Positions 49,801 through 57,924 of a stretch of DNA of 64,000 nt are shown piece after piece. The stretch comes from Branchiostoma floridae. Its lineage: Eukaryota; Chordata; Leptocardii; Amphioxiformes; Branchiostomatidae. The first letter of the stretch is position 1; every line of letters starts with the position of its first letter. The stretch is from the NCBI RefSeq assembly GCF_000003815.2, contig NC_049992.1, positions 13,985,874-14,049,873 of the forward strand, in the 5' to 3' direction. The position numbers and the translations under genes are program-made. The notes beneath the pieces are model-generated. The model saw nothing but the letters and a program-made list of their open reading frames with translations. It was not told the DNA's origin and ran no database searches.

Positions 49801-52800
49801 TAGACAATTATATTGTACCACTAGACATTAAAAAGTTAATTCTCAATCAAAAAGAAATACCGGGTATTGGTTTTGAAAAGCACACCAAAACATCATTGTG
49901 TGACTGTGACCAATGCCTGCTTGAATGAATTTAGCACTAACATTCTAACATCTTAGAGTTTTCCAGCTGGACTGCACTGTTTCAGGATCCCATGCAATTA
50001 ACAGAAGTGTGAGGTAATCAGTTGTTCAATTAATTGGCTTCTTATGTATCGTGGAAATGCAGGAAATGTTGCCAAATAATCAAACAAAGAAAATTGTAAG
50101 CATAACAGAATGTATGGAGAATCCAAGATAGACATGCATGTATTTATACTTACCTTTTGTGGTTGCTGTGACTTTGCCATCCACACCTACATTCACAAGC
50201 AGTTTGGAGTACTTTTTTCCAATGGATGTTGCAAACTCCTTGTTGACAGCAGTATTTTGCAAATGCCAAGTAAGTCTCACCACGAATATATGGTTTTGAG
50301 GCTGCAGCTGGTCCAGAAAGTATCTACTTCTGCCTATTGAGCTAAATAATTGCTCCGCACTCTGTGTGTCAAGCCACCCTCTCATCTGTGGTACAAGAGA
50401 TGCTTGCCTCAGCAGCTCTCTTTCCTGTGAAGAATTGTTCTGGTGTAGCCAATCAAACAGGCAATACTTGTCGGTGCTCCCAGTGGCAGGATGTGCGCCT
50501 GTGGTTTCAGATGTAGTCACTGTGACAGTAGCTTTTCCAACCTCCAGGCAGGGTAACTCTTTCCTGAAGTTGCCGCTTGTCACTAGTTCAATGTTTTGTG
50601 GGGTTGGCTCTGCTAGTCTCCCACCATGTGGTTGGAACATTCCAGGACATCTTCCATTCCCATGTGCTGCTATTATTTGAGGCATGTCTGCTATGGTGAC
50701 AGTCGGCTGCCACTGCATGGATAGTAGTATGTCAACAAAGTCCCGAGGACTTTCCCCTCTCAGAAGGAACTTAGCAGCATAGACAACCCTATGCGGACAT
50801 GCTGCAACCAGCAAACCTCCTGCAAAAACATATATGATTGTACTTACACACAGTATAGAATTAGAAAGGAACAAAATGAATACTGCAATCAATTATCAAC
50901 AGGAAAAGTAGCAAGCAGGACCTAGTAAGTTCATTTCCATTTCTACAAACTTGTGAATTGAATGTGTGTCAGCATACAGCTTCGTGAGTTACTCCTTTTG
51001 GATCACAAATTTGATTTCAGATCTCAGTTAGAGGTATGAAACATGCTTACCTGATGCTCCCCAGATCTTAGAAAGAACCTTGTTGAAGACTGTGGGGTTC
51101 TGCAGCTTGTTTTGTAGACGCTGTATGCAGTCGATCTTGTTCCCAAGATGGCTCACGTTGGTTGCCTTGCACAACTGTTTGATTGTTTGGGCCTTAAGTT
51201 GGATTTTAAAGAGAGGAAAATGAACAGCTTGTTTTTTTGAGTTTGGATGAAAGATTATGTCAATCACAAAATGTAGGCAGTTAATCAGAATTGTCAGCAA
51301 CATAGGTATAAAAATACTTTTCCCTGACATATTTCTTGATGTAAGCCATAATTAAACTTGTATGGCATAATTTTAGAATAGTCATTAAAGCTGATAACCA
51401 CACACAAGGAAGTCATGTGAGTCTTAGTATCTTTCACGACTTACCTTTCCCTCACAAAGGAGGTCAATAAGGCGCTCCTCTGTCAGATCTGTGTTGCAGT
51501 CATCCACCTGTAGATCCTCCAGACTTTCTGGATGCTTCTTAAGGTATTCAGTGTTCAAGCATGCAGGGCCCCTTGTGTAGGGTCCGATCCATGGGGCCCA
51601 GAATTGGAAGGTTGGTTCAACCTTAAATGGATTTTCTTGATCCCCTGTTTCCATGTGATTTGTAAAAAATGTATATTGTTAATGGCTAGATGAATGTAAA
51701 AGAAAATAGTTTCATTAGACCATGGCTATTAAAATGGTCATTGTGAAGATATTGTCAACTCATAAAGTACTCTAATTCAATTTATCCTGAGTGTAGATTT
51801 ACACTTGAAAAGTTACAACTGTCCATGACACTGCTAATGTGGTGCATTGATCAAGCAAATAATAAATTCATTCATGCTTTCACTTAAATCTTATTCCTAT
51901 GTTCATAGAACTTAGCTTAATCCCCTCCCCCAGATTAAGAAATATTTTTCTACTTGTGTTCATACAGGGGTGATGTGTTGGGAATATCAAATTGGAACAT
52001 ACTTGAAAGAAGCCCTCTTGCCACAATCTCTGATTCTACTTTGTCCCAAAATGAAGCCAGGTCAACTTCATCTGTACAGCCATCAGTAGAGTCCAAGCTT
52101 GACGCTGTAGGGAAGACAAAGAAAAAAGACAAATTGTAAGTCGTTAAAAAAAATACAATTGAGAAAAGAAAAGCATAAATTAGGGCTCTTTCATTATTTT
52201 GTATATTGTTAACTGACATTGTTGTTCCATAATATCTTTATTTCCCCTAGATGGTGTTTTCATTGTACATGTACCATCTTTTCATAATTGTACAAATGAG
52301 TGGCACAAGTAATGTCAATTACACATCATAACAGTATTCTTCCTTCTTAGTCTGAGCCTACCTGTCATGTGAAAGGCAACCTTCCTGTCAAGGTCCATGA
52401 TCAATACAGGGGGATGATGTCCACACCTGATACAGTAGTACTCATACTGATGTCCGGAGAGAACTTCAAACAACAGATAGGCATTGAGAATATCCTGCCG
52501 TGGGAGAGTTGTGTCCAGAGTATCCTCCAGGCAAGATGTCATCCTTCCCACAGCTGTGTGGTTCTGAAAGAGAAATCATCTACTGAGTCTGCCTCAAAGT
52601 GTTCATTGATGCATTTTTGTTTCCTCATCACAGTACAGGTTGGTGTATTGGAACAGCTACTAGAGTCTGCCAGGATATACCCTGTATGAAGGCCAGTTTT
52701 CTTAGCCTGGACAATAGGAATTTGAAATGGCATGAATGCTTAATGTAAACTTGTCTTACATAATAATATCAATCATTGTGTCATGAGAAAGGCTTTCCAA

Positions 52801-55121
52801 AAATGGCAAAAGTCAATTTTGATTATTGGAAGATTTTCGGAGACTGCTTGCCAATTTTTGACTTTACATTTCATGTACCAAAGACCACAGAGTTGAATTC
52901 TTGCATGTTTACCTTCACACCTGCCCTCAGCCAGAAACACAGTTGAAGTGTGAGGAAAGTCTTGTTGTTATAGTTCAGAAGTCCATCCTCGTACTCCTGA
53001 TAACGAAAGACGTGATGGCACTGGGGACACTTCCGTACAAAGACTTCTATGTCTGAAATAAATAAAAAGGAAAATTTATGATACAGACCTAACTATTTAT
53101 CAATGAAAAGCCTTGATTAGGTGCAAAACAATTGAATTACTAATAGATAAACGTCATTCTCATCTCCATTGATGTGCACTGTAATTTACAAAGCAATGCT
53201 GCCATATGATAGTGCAGTATTTTACAAAACATATTCTTACCTGTTGATATGTGCTGGAGGCCAACGATCTTTGCCTTGGAAGTTGCCAGCTCTTCTTGTA
53301 ACTTTGGTGTATTTTCACACAGTGTGCAGACTTCTTCCTTGGGGTGGATGGTAGGATTCAGCAACTCGTGCCCAACTGTGTCCAGATATTTGATGTTCTT
53401 TGGAATGGTCTTCGTCCTCAGATATGATGTCATGGTTCTTATCATGGATGCCGTATACTCTGTTGTATCTGTGTCATTGCAGGTATCCACAAGGTGATCA
53501 CTTTCTGGAGCAGATGATCCACGATGTTGGATGCTCCACCACTTGCTTATTCCCTTGTGAATACATCCACGTTTGATCTTGCAACAGGTGCAGTTAAGGA
53601 TGTTGCCTGATAATGCAACAACTGCCCTTCCCAGCTTTGCCCAATGGTGATGGCCTCCATCATACACTGATAGGAACACAGTGTCATGTGCACCTGGTGG
53701 TTGCCAAGGAACTACGAGTGGTGCGCCTGCGAGTGCTGCCTTGCTTTGGAGATCTACACACTCTGCTTGTCTCTCCTGAGTCATACCTGTCATAGGAAGA
53801 TGTTCTTCATTGAGTTCTACTTCTGAAGGCGCAGCTTCCGCATAAGGCACAGACAGGAGATGTGTGCATTGAAATGAGACATCTCCTCCCCTGCTAACTG
53901 CATTGAGTATGTCATTGCACCCCTCCTGTTCACATTTCACTTGTTGGTTTGGGCCGGAAAGATGGAGTCGGACATGAAGTGGGTATGTAGGACCAGAAAT
54001 CGATTTACTGACCATATATAGACCCAACTTTGGATCAACTGAGATGCATTGATGATGTCGTTTTTCTGAAATGTCCGTAAAATGGTCATTGTGTTTGTTA
54101 GTCATATGTCTCCTGATGCTTTTTTTCAGCATTTCCACATGACAGAGCTTGCACTTCACCAGACCTCCTGACTTCTGTACTCTTGTAGATGCAGATTCCA
54201 CATGTGACTGGAAAGAAGCAGACTCCACACATGACTGGGAAGACTCAGACTCCACACGTGACTGGGAAGAAGCAGAAACCACACGTGACTGGGCAGACTC
54301 AGGCTCTACATGTGGCTGGGAAGAAGCAGACTCCACACGTGACTGGGAAGAAGCAGACTCCACACGTGACTGGGAAGAAGCAGACTCCACACGTGACTGG
54401 GAAGACTCAGGCTCCACATGTGACTGGGAAGAAGCAGACTCCACACGTGACTGGGAAGAAGCAGACTCCACACGTGACTGGGAAGACTCAGGCTCCACAT
54501 GTGGCTGGGAAGAAGCAGACTCCACACGTGACTGGGAAGAAGCAGACTCCACACGTGACTGGGAAGACTCAGACTCCACACGTGACTGGGAAGAAGCAGA
54601 CTCCACACGTGACTGGGAAGACTCAGGCTCTACATGTGGCTGGGAAGAAGCAGACTCCACACGTGACTGGGAAGACTCAGGCTCCACACGTGACTGGGAA
54701 GAAGCAGACTCCACACGTGACTGGGAAGACTCAGGCTCTACATGTGGCTGGGAAGAAGCAGACTCCACACGTGACTGGGAAGACTCAGGCTCCACACGTG
54801 ACTGGGAAGAAGCAGACTCCACACGCGACTGGGAATACTCAGGCTCTACATGTGGCTGGGAAGAAGCAGACGCCACACGTGACTGGGAAGAAGCAGACTC
54901 CACACGTGACTGGGAAGAAGCAGACTCCACACGTGACTGGGAAGACTCAGGCTCCACACATGACTGGGAAGATGTAGACTCCTTGGTATGATTTTTGAGA
55001 TGTTTCTCAAATCTATCTTTGCGTCTAACAATGCCGGTGCATATTGGACAATGGTAATGTCCCCTCAATCTGTTGGAATCTTCATGTATACATGGTAGAA
55101 AGCAGGAACAAACAAGCCTCC
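40698..55121 (-). CDS. KDZ-like transposase fused to a USP/C19 deubiquitinase (20 exons)
   Basis: I joined 20 minus-strand exons with matching phases: 5,657 nt, 1,885 codons counted from the first, partial codon. In order: C2H2 finger (25-45), about 29 copies of a 9-residue repeat (about 50-312), C2H2-like finger (about 320-341), SWIM finger CTC...GCIH (about 507-520), a CPQC...FRYQEYEDG module, RNase H-like transposase pieces with candidate D731/D733, D934 and E1045, a SAP-like segment (843-889), a USP core (1151-1425; C1160, H1383, N1398/D1399), a 10-residue repeat array, and an unknown C-terminus. The block order recalls KDZ transposases and the vertebrate protein HMGXB3. It could be a domesticated transposase that acquired a deubiquitinase, or an intron-bearing transposon. 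The ATG may be at 55,176, or upstream if exon 1 here is internal. Confidence 0.75.
41268..41383 (-). CDS. Transposase-USP gene exon 19
   Basis: Thirty-nine codons, RNLKYMHHTGAFDEDQVTVI to IPIKNLSDSQ, phase 1 in, phase 0 out, donor GTAAGA. Unrecognised, but with normal protein composition. Confidence 0.75.
41577..41640 (-). CDS. Transposase-USP gene exon 18
   Basis: FPENERHCVFYGRDEAGLST-R, phase 0 in and phase 1 out. I chose the TTAG acceptor at 41,642-41,641, not the nearer CCAG, because only it puts this exon and the next in frames that look like protein. Confidence 0.7.
41776..41857 (-). CDS. Transposase-USP gene exon 17
   Basis: Twenty-eight codons, LFGPCTELELKRYFTAVKPY to LAGGQ, phase 2 in, phase 0 out. 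First part of a compact C-terminal region that I do not recognise. Confidence 0.75.
42215..42899 (-). CDS. Transposase-USP gene exon 16: TDVPTADATS repeats
   Basis: 228 codons, almost all a Thr/Asp-rich 10-residue tandem repeat, then AETTELQRRIEARKSFTPDL. The acceptor (GTGACAG) and donor (GTAAGA) phases fit exons 15 and 17, so the array is probably translated. The Thr-rich repeat could be a flexible spacer. Open frames in other frames are by-products of the repeat. Confidence 0.7.
42281..42890. repeat. 30-bp coding minisatellite, about 20 units
   Basis: Unit GGCATCTGCAGTGGGCACRT plus CTGTAGWGGT, with few substitutions, mostly R and W as shown and a GTCAAAT variant in two units. A multiple of three, so length changes keep the frame. 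Confidence 0.95.
43032..43260 (-). pseudogene. LINE 3'-end fragment (reverse transcriptase C-terminal tail)
   Basis: The minus strand reads GHCVRHPEIPAHLLWEPTTK, GKRGRGRPRV, a stop, then LDNLRSDK, DTKELQRAMEDQVHWRKISG. This is the GHVxR...LW...GRRxRGRPxxTYxDxL tail found at the C-terminus of CR1/L2-like LINE proteins. It is broken by an in-frame TAA. A (TAAG)n tail at 43,012-43,031 follows, typical of the simple-repeat 3' ends of such elements. It lies in an intron of the transposase-USP gene. Confidence 0.8.
43713..44006. repeat. Snapback inverted repeat, arms about 105 bp
   Basis: The left arm (43,713-43,818) and right arm (43,903-44,006) are inverted copies (for example ATCAATTGAAAGCTTGT and its complement) around an 85-bp loop. 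Wider TIR-like sequences, ATATACAGTCAAC at about 43,000 and its complement near 44,170-44,182, suggest that it is the core of a larger non-autonomous element with TATAGTGGCCACCTG-like subterminal blocks. Confidence 0.75.
44274..44484 (-). CDS. Transposase-USP gene exon 15
   Basis: Seventy codons, EGGVSVTHLVPNTSHKGQIN to YYIQLQPRIVTK. It contains SRKRKII, a plausible nuclear localisation signal. Phase 0 in, phase 1 out, donor GTAAGT. Confidence 0.72.
44593..44684 (-). CDS. Transposase-USP gene exon 14
   Basis: Thirty-one codons, VGTLQHQTHHSHPRPAPKLT to STQSRFQ, phase 1 in, phase 0 out. A low-complexity His/Pro linker after the USP domain. Confidence 0.65.
44953..45034. repeat. MITE-like fragment with CCGCGAAC/TTAAATC blocks (copy 1)
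   Basis: TTTACCGCAAACTTAAAAC, CCGCGAAC, AGTCCTTTTTC and GAAATTAAATCCC occur here and, in the same order, at 55,330-55,524, so both derive from one dispersed element. Confidence 0.6.
45465..45621 (-). CDS. Transposase-USP gene exon 13: USP His box
   Basis: It encodes CHFGDFNSGHYTAYTLRNEQ, WFLCNDEKVHQCN and DHSYVFFYKKC. This is the full USP His box: GHYTAY with the catalytic His, WFLCNDEKV with the Asn/Asp, and the final SYVFFY strand. Phase 0 in, phase 1 out, donor GTAAGT. Confidence 0.92.
45890..46082 (-). CDS. Transposase-USP gene exon 12: USP central part
   Basis: Sixty-five codons, CMVESHEGDICREITSHGLL to QRQRYRLVAIL, ending at a GTGAAA donor. The YRLVAIL strand runs directly into CHFGDFNSGHY of the next exon, as in the YxLxxVxxHxG...GHY layout of USPs. 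The open frame continues past the donor, but retention would lose the His box. Confidence 0.8.
47424..47609 (-). CDS. Transposase-USP gene exon 11: USP zinc-ribbon half
   Basis: Sixty-two codons, GPWTAEFSVETTCHDCTIVS to SGHCDWMDLD, phase 2 to phase 2, donor GTATGT. CHDC corresponds to one CxxC knuckle of the USP zinc ribbon; the second knuckle is not clear. Confidence 0.8.
48269..48287. repeat. Short (ATC)n microsatellite
   Basis: Six uninterrupted ATC units in an intron of the transposase-USP gene. Confidence 0.8.
48409..48698 (-). CDS. Transposase-USP gene exon 10: USP Cys box
   Basis: It starts GFSNPTKVRCYVNATIQCL and includes RCPTQQDAAEFFELLMNKM. This is the Cys box and the QQDAxEF motif of USP/C19 deubiquitinases, with catalytic Cys as residue 10 of the exon. 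The usual GNTC before the Cys is replaced by KVRC, with one extra residue between the conserved Asn and the Cys, so the oxyanion hole may be altered. Phase 0 in, phase 2 out. Confidence 0.87.
48965..49033 (-). CDS. Transposase-USP gene exon 9 (small)
   Basis: Twenty-three codons, KSPTSTSRNCKRQAEHTASL to QPK, phase 0 to phase 0. The donor GTTCAT is weak, so this exon could be skipped without breaking the frame. Confidence 0.5.
49711..49757 (-). CDS. Transposase-USP gene exon 8 (small)
   Basis: Sixteen codons, ARKDSMSWTELDTDPK, between a CCACAG acceptor and a GTATAC donor; phase 1 in, phase 0 out. Supported by phase and open frame only. Confidence 0.6.
50154..50819 (-). CDS. Transposase-USP gene exon 7: main catalytic core
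   Basis: 222 codons, phase 1 to phase 1. It begins GGLLVAACPHRVVYAAKFLL, then RGESPRDFVDILLSM, VTIADMPQIIAAHGN, STDKYCLFDWLHQNNSS and DTQSAEQLFSSIGRSRYFL. The ACPHxVVYxxKxLLRxESPRD, IaDMP and Q.AEQLFS blocks are the hallmark I associate with animal KDZ-type transposases. D934 and E1045 are the likely second and third acidic catalytic residues. An insert rich in Val/Thr (KATVTVTTSETTG) precedes the helical end. Confidence 0.82.
51051..51192 (-). CDS. Transposase-USP gene exon 6: SAP-like helix pair
   Basis: It encodes AQTIKQLCKATNVSHLGNKI, DCIQRLQNKLQN and FNKVLSKIWGAS. The pattern (xTIKxLCKxxxVSHxGNKxDxIxRL) matches a SAP DNA-binding motif. Phase 0 in, phase 1 out, donor GTAAGC. Confidence 0.78.
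51445..51644 (-). CDS. Transposase-USP gene exon 5
   Basis: Sixty-seven codons, DQENPFKVEPTFQFWAPWIG to RLIDLLCEGK, phase 1 in and phase 0 out, donor GTAAGT. The PFxVxPxxxFWAPWIG and RGPxxLNTEYxKxH motifs look like a conserved module, although I cannot name the fold. Confidence 0.8.
52003..52104 (-). CDS. Transposase-USP gene exon 4
   Basis: Thirty-four codons, ASSLDSTDGCTDEVDLASFW to VARGLLS, phase 1 to phase 1, donor GTATGT. It is acidic and forms a linker within the transposase-like core. Confidence 0.75.
52362..52563 (-). CDS. Transposase-USP gene exon 3: first catalytic strand
   Basis: It starts NHTAVGRMTSCLEDTL and includes ILNAYLLFEVLSGHQYEYYC, then IRCGHHPPVLIMDLDRKVAF; phase 0 in, phase 1 out. 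The CG.hPPVLIMD strand fits the first acidic position of an RNase H-like transposase fold. Upstream, an open frame (52,569-52,710) follows an acceptor-like site, but it reads into a stop, so I leave it out. Confidence 0.82.
52913..53052 (-). CDS. Transposase-USP gene exon 2: CPxC module
   Basis: It encodes DIEVFVRKCPQCHHVFRY, then QEYEDGLLNYNNKTFLT and LQLCFWLRAGVK, in phase 1 and out phase 0. The CPxC...RYQ.y.DG...N...LTL.LC..LR pattern is, as I recall it, the segment that precedes the catalytic core in KDZ/HMGXB3-type proteins. Confidence 0.82.
53241..55121 (-). CDS. Transposase-USP gene exon 1 (of those found): C2H2, repeats, SWIM
   Basis: It follows TTTCTTTTCAG and ends phase 1 before GTAAGA, 627 codons. 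It starts RLVCSCFLPCIHEDSN, then CPIC...HLKNH (C2H2, x2/x12/x3 spacing), the 9-residue array, CKLC...HMTNKH, and NCTCCKIKRGCIHK, a SWIM zinc finger. It ends in a short coiled-coil-like LQEELATSKAKIVGLQ. The same frame is open upstream to an ATG at 55,176 (MTNLHIYRLMSF...), so the exon may instead be initiating. The acceptor is strong, so I favour an internal exon. Confidence 0.8.
54190..54976. repeat. 27-bp coding minisatellite, about 29 units
   Basis: Unit GACTGGGAAGAAGCAGACTC plus CACACGT. It encodes SSQSRVESA with variants SSQPHVEPE and SSQSRVEPE on the minus strand. A multiple of three, so number changes keep the frame. The variants form a roughly alternating higher-order pattern, a sign of repeated block duplication. 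Confidence 0.95.
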
Positions 55122-55176
55122 CTGAAAAGAAACAAGCATCAAAACTCATAAGCCTATAAATATGCAGGTTGGTCAT

Positions 55177-56379
55177 TGTAAAAGAAATTGTTTCAAAGAA
55201 GAAATTTTAATTGGCTTGTCCTGAAGGTTTTCCATCCGAATGACAGAGAACAACATGAACACTAAAAATTGTAATACCTCCATGAAGTATTCAAATTATG
55301 CAAATAACTGTAATGTGTATGGTAATTGCAGAAACTTTTGCAGTGGTTTAATGTTCGCGGTTTTCGCGGTGCCCACTTCACCGCGAACTTAAAACCACTG
55401 CAAACATTTTTCCGTGGAAGTAAGAGACTACAGCACATGGTGCTACTGCGAACTTAAAACCACCAAGTCCTTTTTCCCGCTAATGTGAAATTAAATCCCC
55501 GCAAACTTAAATGCATTTACAGTATCTAAAGGGACACACGACAACGGAAGTTACTAGAATTCATTTTCTACTTTCCCATCACCGAGGCAACAAGTATTTT
55601 TGATCTAATTTATGAAAGCTATTCTGAGGGGATGTGGGACAAGTACTATCACTGTGCAAAATGTGAGCCAAATCAATTTTTCTTACTGCATGGGATTTGT
55701 AAACTTTCTTAATTAATTATGCAAATAAGCACATGATTGACATAACTATCATTGAAATATAAAGATGATCACCCAATGTATCTACATACCAAATATCTTG
55801 ACGATATGTTGGCCCTTCCTGAGTTATTCTGTTTCAAAGTTTGCAACAACATTGGCCCCTGCAGTTCAAAACAGGCCGCCAGGGAACCAAACGTACACCA
55901 CTGTACACCAGGCTGATTCATCCGCTCATTCGTAGCCGCCGATTCAGTCGCCGATTCACGATGAGACAGAACATAGCTACTCATTTAGATACAAACAGAA
56001 AATTTCCTAAATTCGCCCCAAAACGTCCATGCATGTCAGATATTGCTTCAAATGGTCTGTAACAACTCATCCAATGTGAATTGAAATATAAATGATATCA
56101 GAAAATAACATTTCAACTATAAAGTGAAAATTAGATACTAGCAAATGAAACCTAGCGACAATATTATGAACTACGGCCAAATCACTAACAGAAAAGCAAG
56201 TCAAGTCCTGCAAAATCCTAAATTTTCACAAATCCAATCAAATTTTACCGAAATTAATTAAGCCACAGCGGGCCTTATTTATGATTAGTAATACGAAATG
56301 GGCTACAAAATCGGCTGCTAAACAGGACAACAGAGCAAATGTAGCTTACCAGATCCCAACATTATTTTGTGGGTTGGTT
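55177..56379. other. Upstream flank of the transposase-USP gene; no exon confirmed
   Basis: No phase-1 exon that would fit before 55,121 is evident. A minus open frame at 55,769-55,984 ends at a GTATGT-like site but in phase 0, so it does not join. A MITE-like copy lies at 55,330-55,524. Confidence 0.4.
55330..55524. repeat. MITE-like element with CCGCGAAC/TTAAATC blocks (copy 2)
   Basis: It contains an internal palindrome (CGCGGTGCCCACTTCACCGCG), flanked by AAAACCACTGCAAAC and its inverse, and shares ordered blocks with 44,953-45,034. Ends such as ACTGTAA are short, and the superfamily is not assigned. Confidence 0.55.
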
Positions 56380-56717
56380 AATTAGTTTTAATGCCTTACG
56401 TGCCTTGTAGAAACGTAAACAATAGTTTTCAGCAGTTATATGGCTTTGAGCATACCGGAGTATCTATGCTACATGTACGTACTAAAAGTCACAAAATTCA
56501 CAGACAGCAAGGCGTAATGACGTCAGGGTACCATAAAGTTGACATATGTGGTCTTAGGGACACCAGAGCGTTATTTTCACCCATTAACCCCAATGAAAAG
56601 CTTCATAGACAATAAACTAGACATACAACTTCAACCAGACTCATTGTGGTCACACCGGACGTCGACTGACTATGCTACGTACCCTAAGTCACAAAATTAA
56701 CAGATAGCAAGGCGTAA
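56380..56717 (+). repeat. Two diverged CRE-satellite monomers left of the Harbinger insertion
   Basis: AAGGCGTAATGACGTCAGGG and CATAAAGTTGACATAT are recognisable, but the monomers carry AGCAAGGCG in place of ATCAATGCG. The second monomer is cut at GCGTAA by the inserted element and resumes at 57,925. Confidence 0.85.
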
Positions 56718-57924
56718 AGCCCCCTTTACAAATCAAGAATTTAGCTCGGCCGAGTTGTTGGCGAGCTCCAAATGGACATTTTCGGCCGGAGTATGACCGG
56801 CGTTTTGCCGATTATGCGGACCTCGAGCGATTTTTAGCAGCTCGGCCGGCGTTTGCGGGGCACTTGCCGCTGCGCTTAATTTCAGCGAGGCCTCGGCGGC
56901 GAGCTTTGAGCTCGGAGAGCTCGTCAATGGGTTGACTGTTGCTCGACCGGAGCTTGTCCGAGCAATGGCCAAGACTTGGCCAATCCTCGGGCGGCAACCC
57001 GACGGTTTTTGACTCTCTTTTTCGGTCGGAGTTTGCCCGAACTCTTCTGCCTCGCGCCAGACTCGTTCGGGCTTCCTGCAATAACCGGACGATATTCCGT
57101 CCGACTTTTAACAAGTTTGGCGTGCTTTGGGCGAGCGTTGTGCTGTTGTCGCTGGGAGCTCGGGAGGGTTCCGGCAGAATTTTAACTGTTACCTAATCAA
57201 TTTGACACCTGTGTTGAACACGTGCCTTTGCTTTGGGCTTTCATCTTTAGTAAACAGTTTGTTCCGAAATATAAGACAAATAAAGACTACTGTATGAACT
57301 TTTCTAAGAAAGCTGCGTGCCTTTTATAATGTAAGGCAATTGGACACCAAGACAGTACTTCCTACTTATGTTTTTGCTATAGGTTTGGATGTGTGAGATC
57401 ATATATACTTCATGTCTAAAGTCTTCCAGTCTGACCCTCGGACGGCTTTTGCCGGCCTTCGCTCGAGGTTTCCCCAAGGTTCGCCCGAGGTTCGCCCGAT
57501 TTCAACTCTGTCAAAATTTTTGTATTATGGTGAATAAGACTGGTCTGTTCACTTTCTGGCTCTGTGGGTAGTTTTTGGATTGGTGTATCACAACATTCCT
57601 GTTGATATTATTGTTTTCAGTGTGCTCGTCCACTCCACTCATGTCCTACATATATCCCGCAACTCAGAAATTAAATTTTACACAAATATTGGCTTTTTAC
57701 AAGGTTAGTGAGTTCTGACTTCGTACATGTTCAAGACATAGTACAATCTCATTAACAAATTATAATCAGTTGTGTTGGACGGACATCGGACGGGCTCCGT
57801 CCATTTGTAAAGGGGGCAGATTTTCAGCGAAAAATACAGCCGATACTCGGGCGATGTTGAAATTCGGCGAACTCTGACCGATATACAAATTCGGCCGGCG
57901 TCCGCATGAATTGTAAAGCCGGCT
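56718..57924. mobile_element. PIF/Harbinger-like non-autonomous element, TAA target duplication
   Basis: The left end AGCCCCCTTTACAAATCA and inverted right end AGCCGGCTTTACAATTCA match at 15 of 18 positions. The element interrupts a satellite monomer and is flanked by TAA (56,715-56,717 and 57,925-57,927), a 3-bp duplication typical of PIF/Harbinger. The 1,207-bp interior is GC-rich (GGCCGAG, GAGCTCGG blocks) and encodes nothing recognisable. An additional inverted copy of the end, ATTTGTAAAGGGGGC, lies at 57,803-57,817, so the right 107 bp may come from a second or internally rearranged element. Confidence 0.8.

Noticed and set aside
52569-52710. Open frame AKKTGLHTGYILADSS after an acceptor-like site
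   Set aside because: It reads into a stop just past the real acceptor at 52,563, and exon 2 joins exon 3 directly in phase with conserved HTAVGR sequence.
54149-54991. 280- and 262-codon plus-strand frames (SGSTCDWEEAD / KKQTPHVTG repeats)
   Set aside because: Shadows of the 27-bp coding repeat; no splice context or domain.
55769-55984. Possible upstream exon MSSYVLSHRESATESA ending at GTATGT
   Set aside because: It would end in phase 0, whereas the acceptor at 55,122 needs phase 1; the segment also looks like dispersed repeat.
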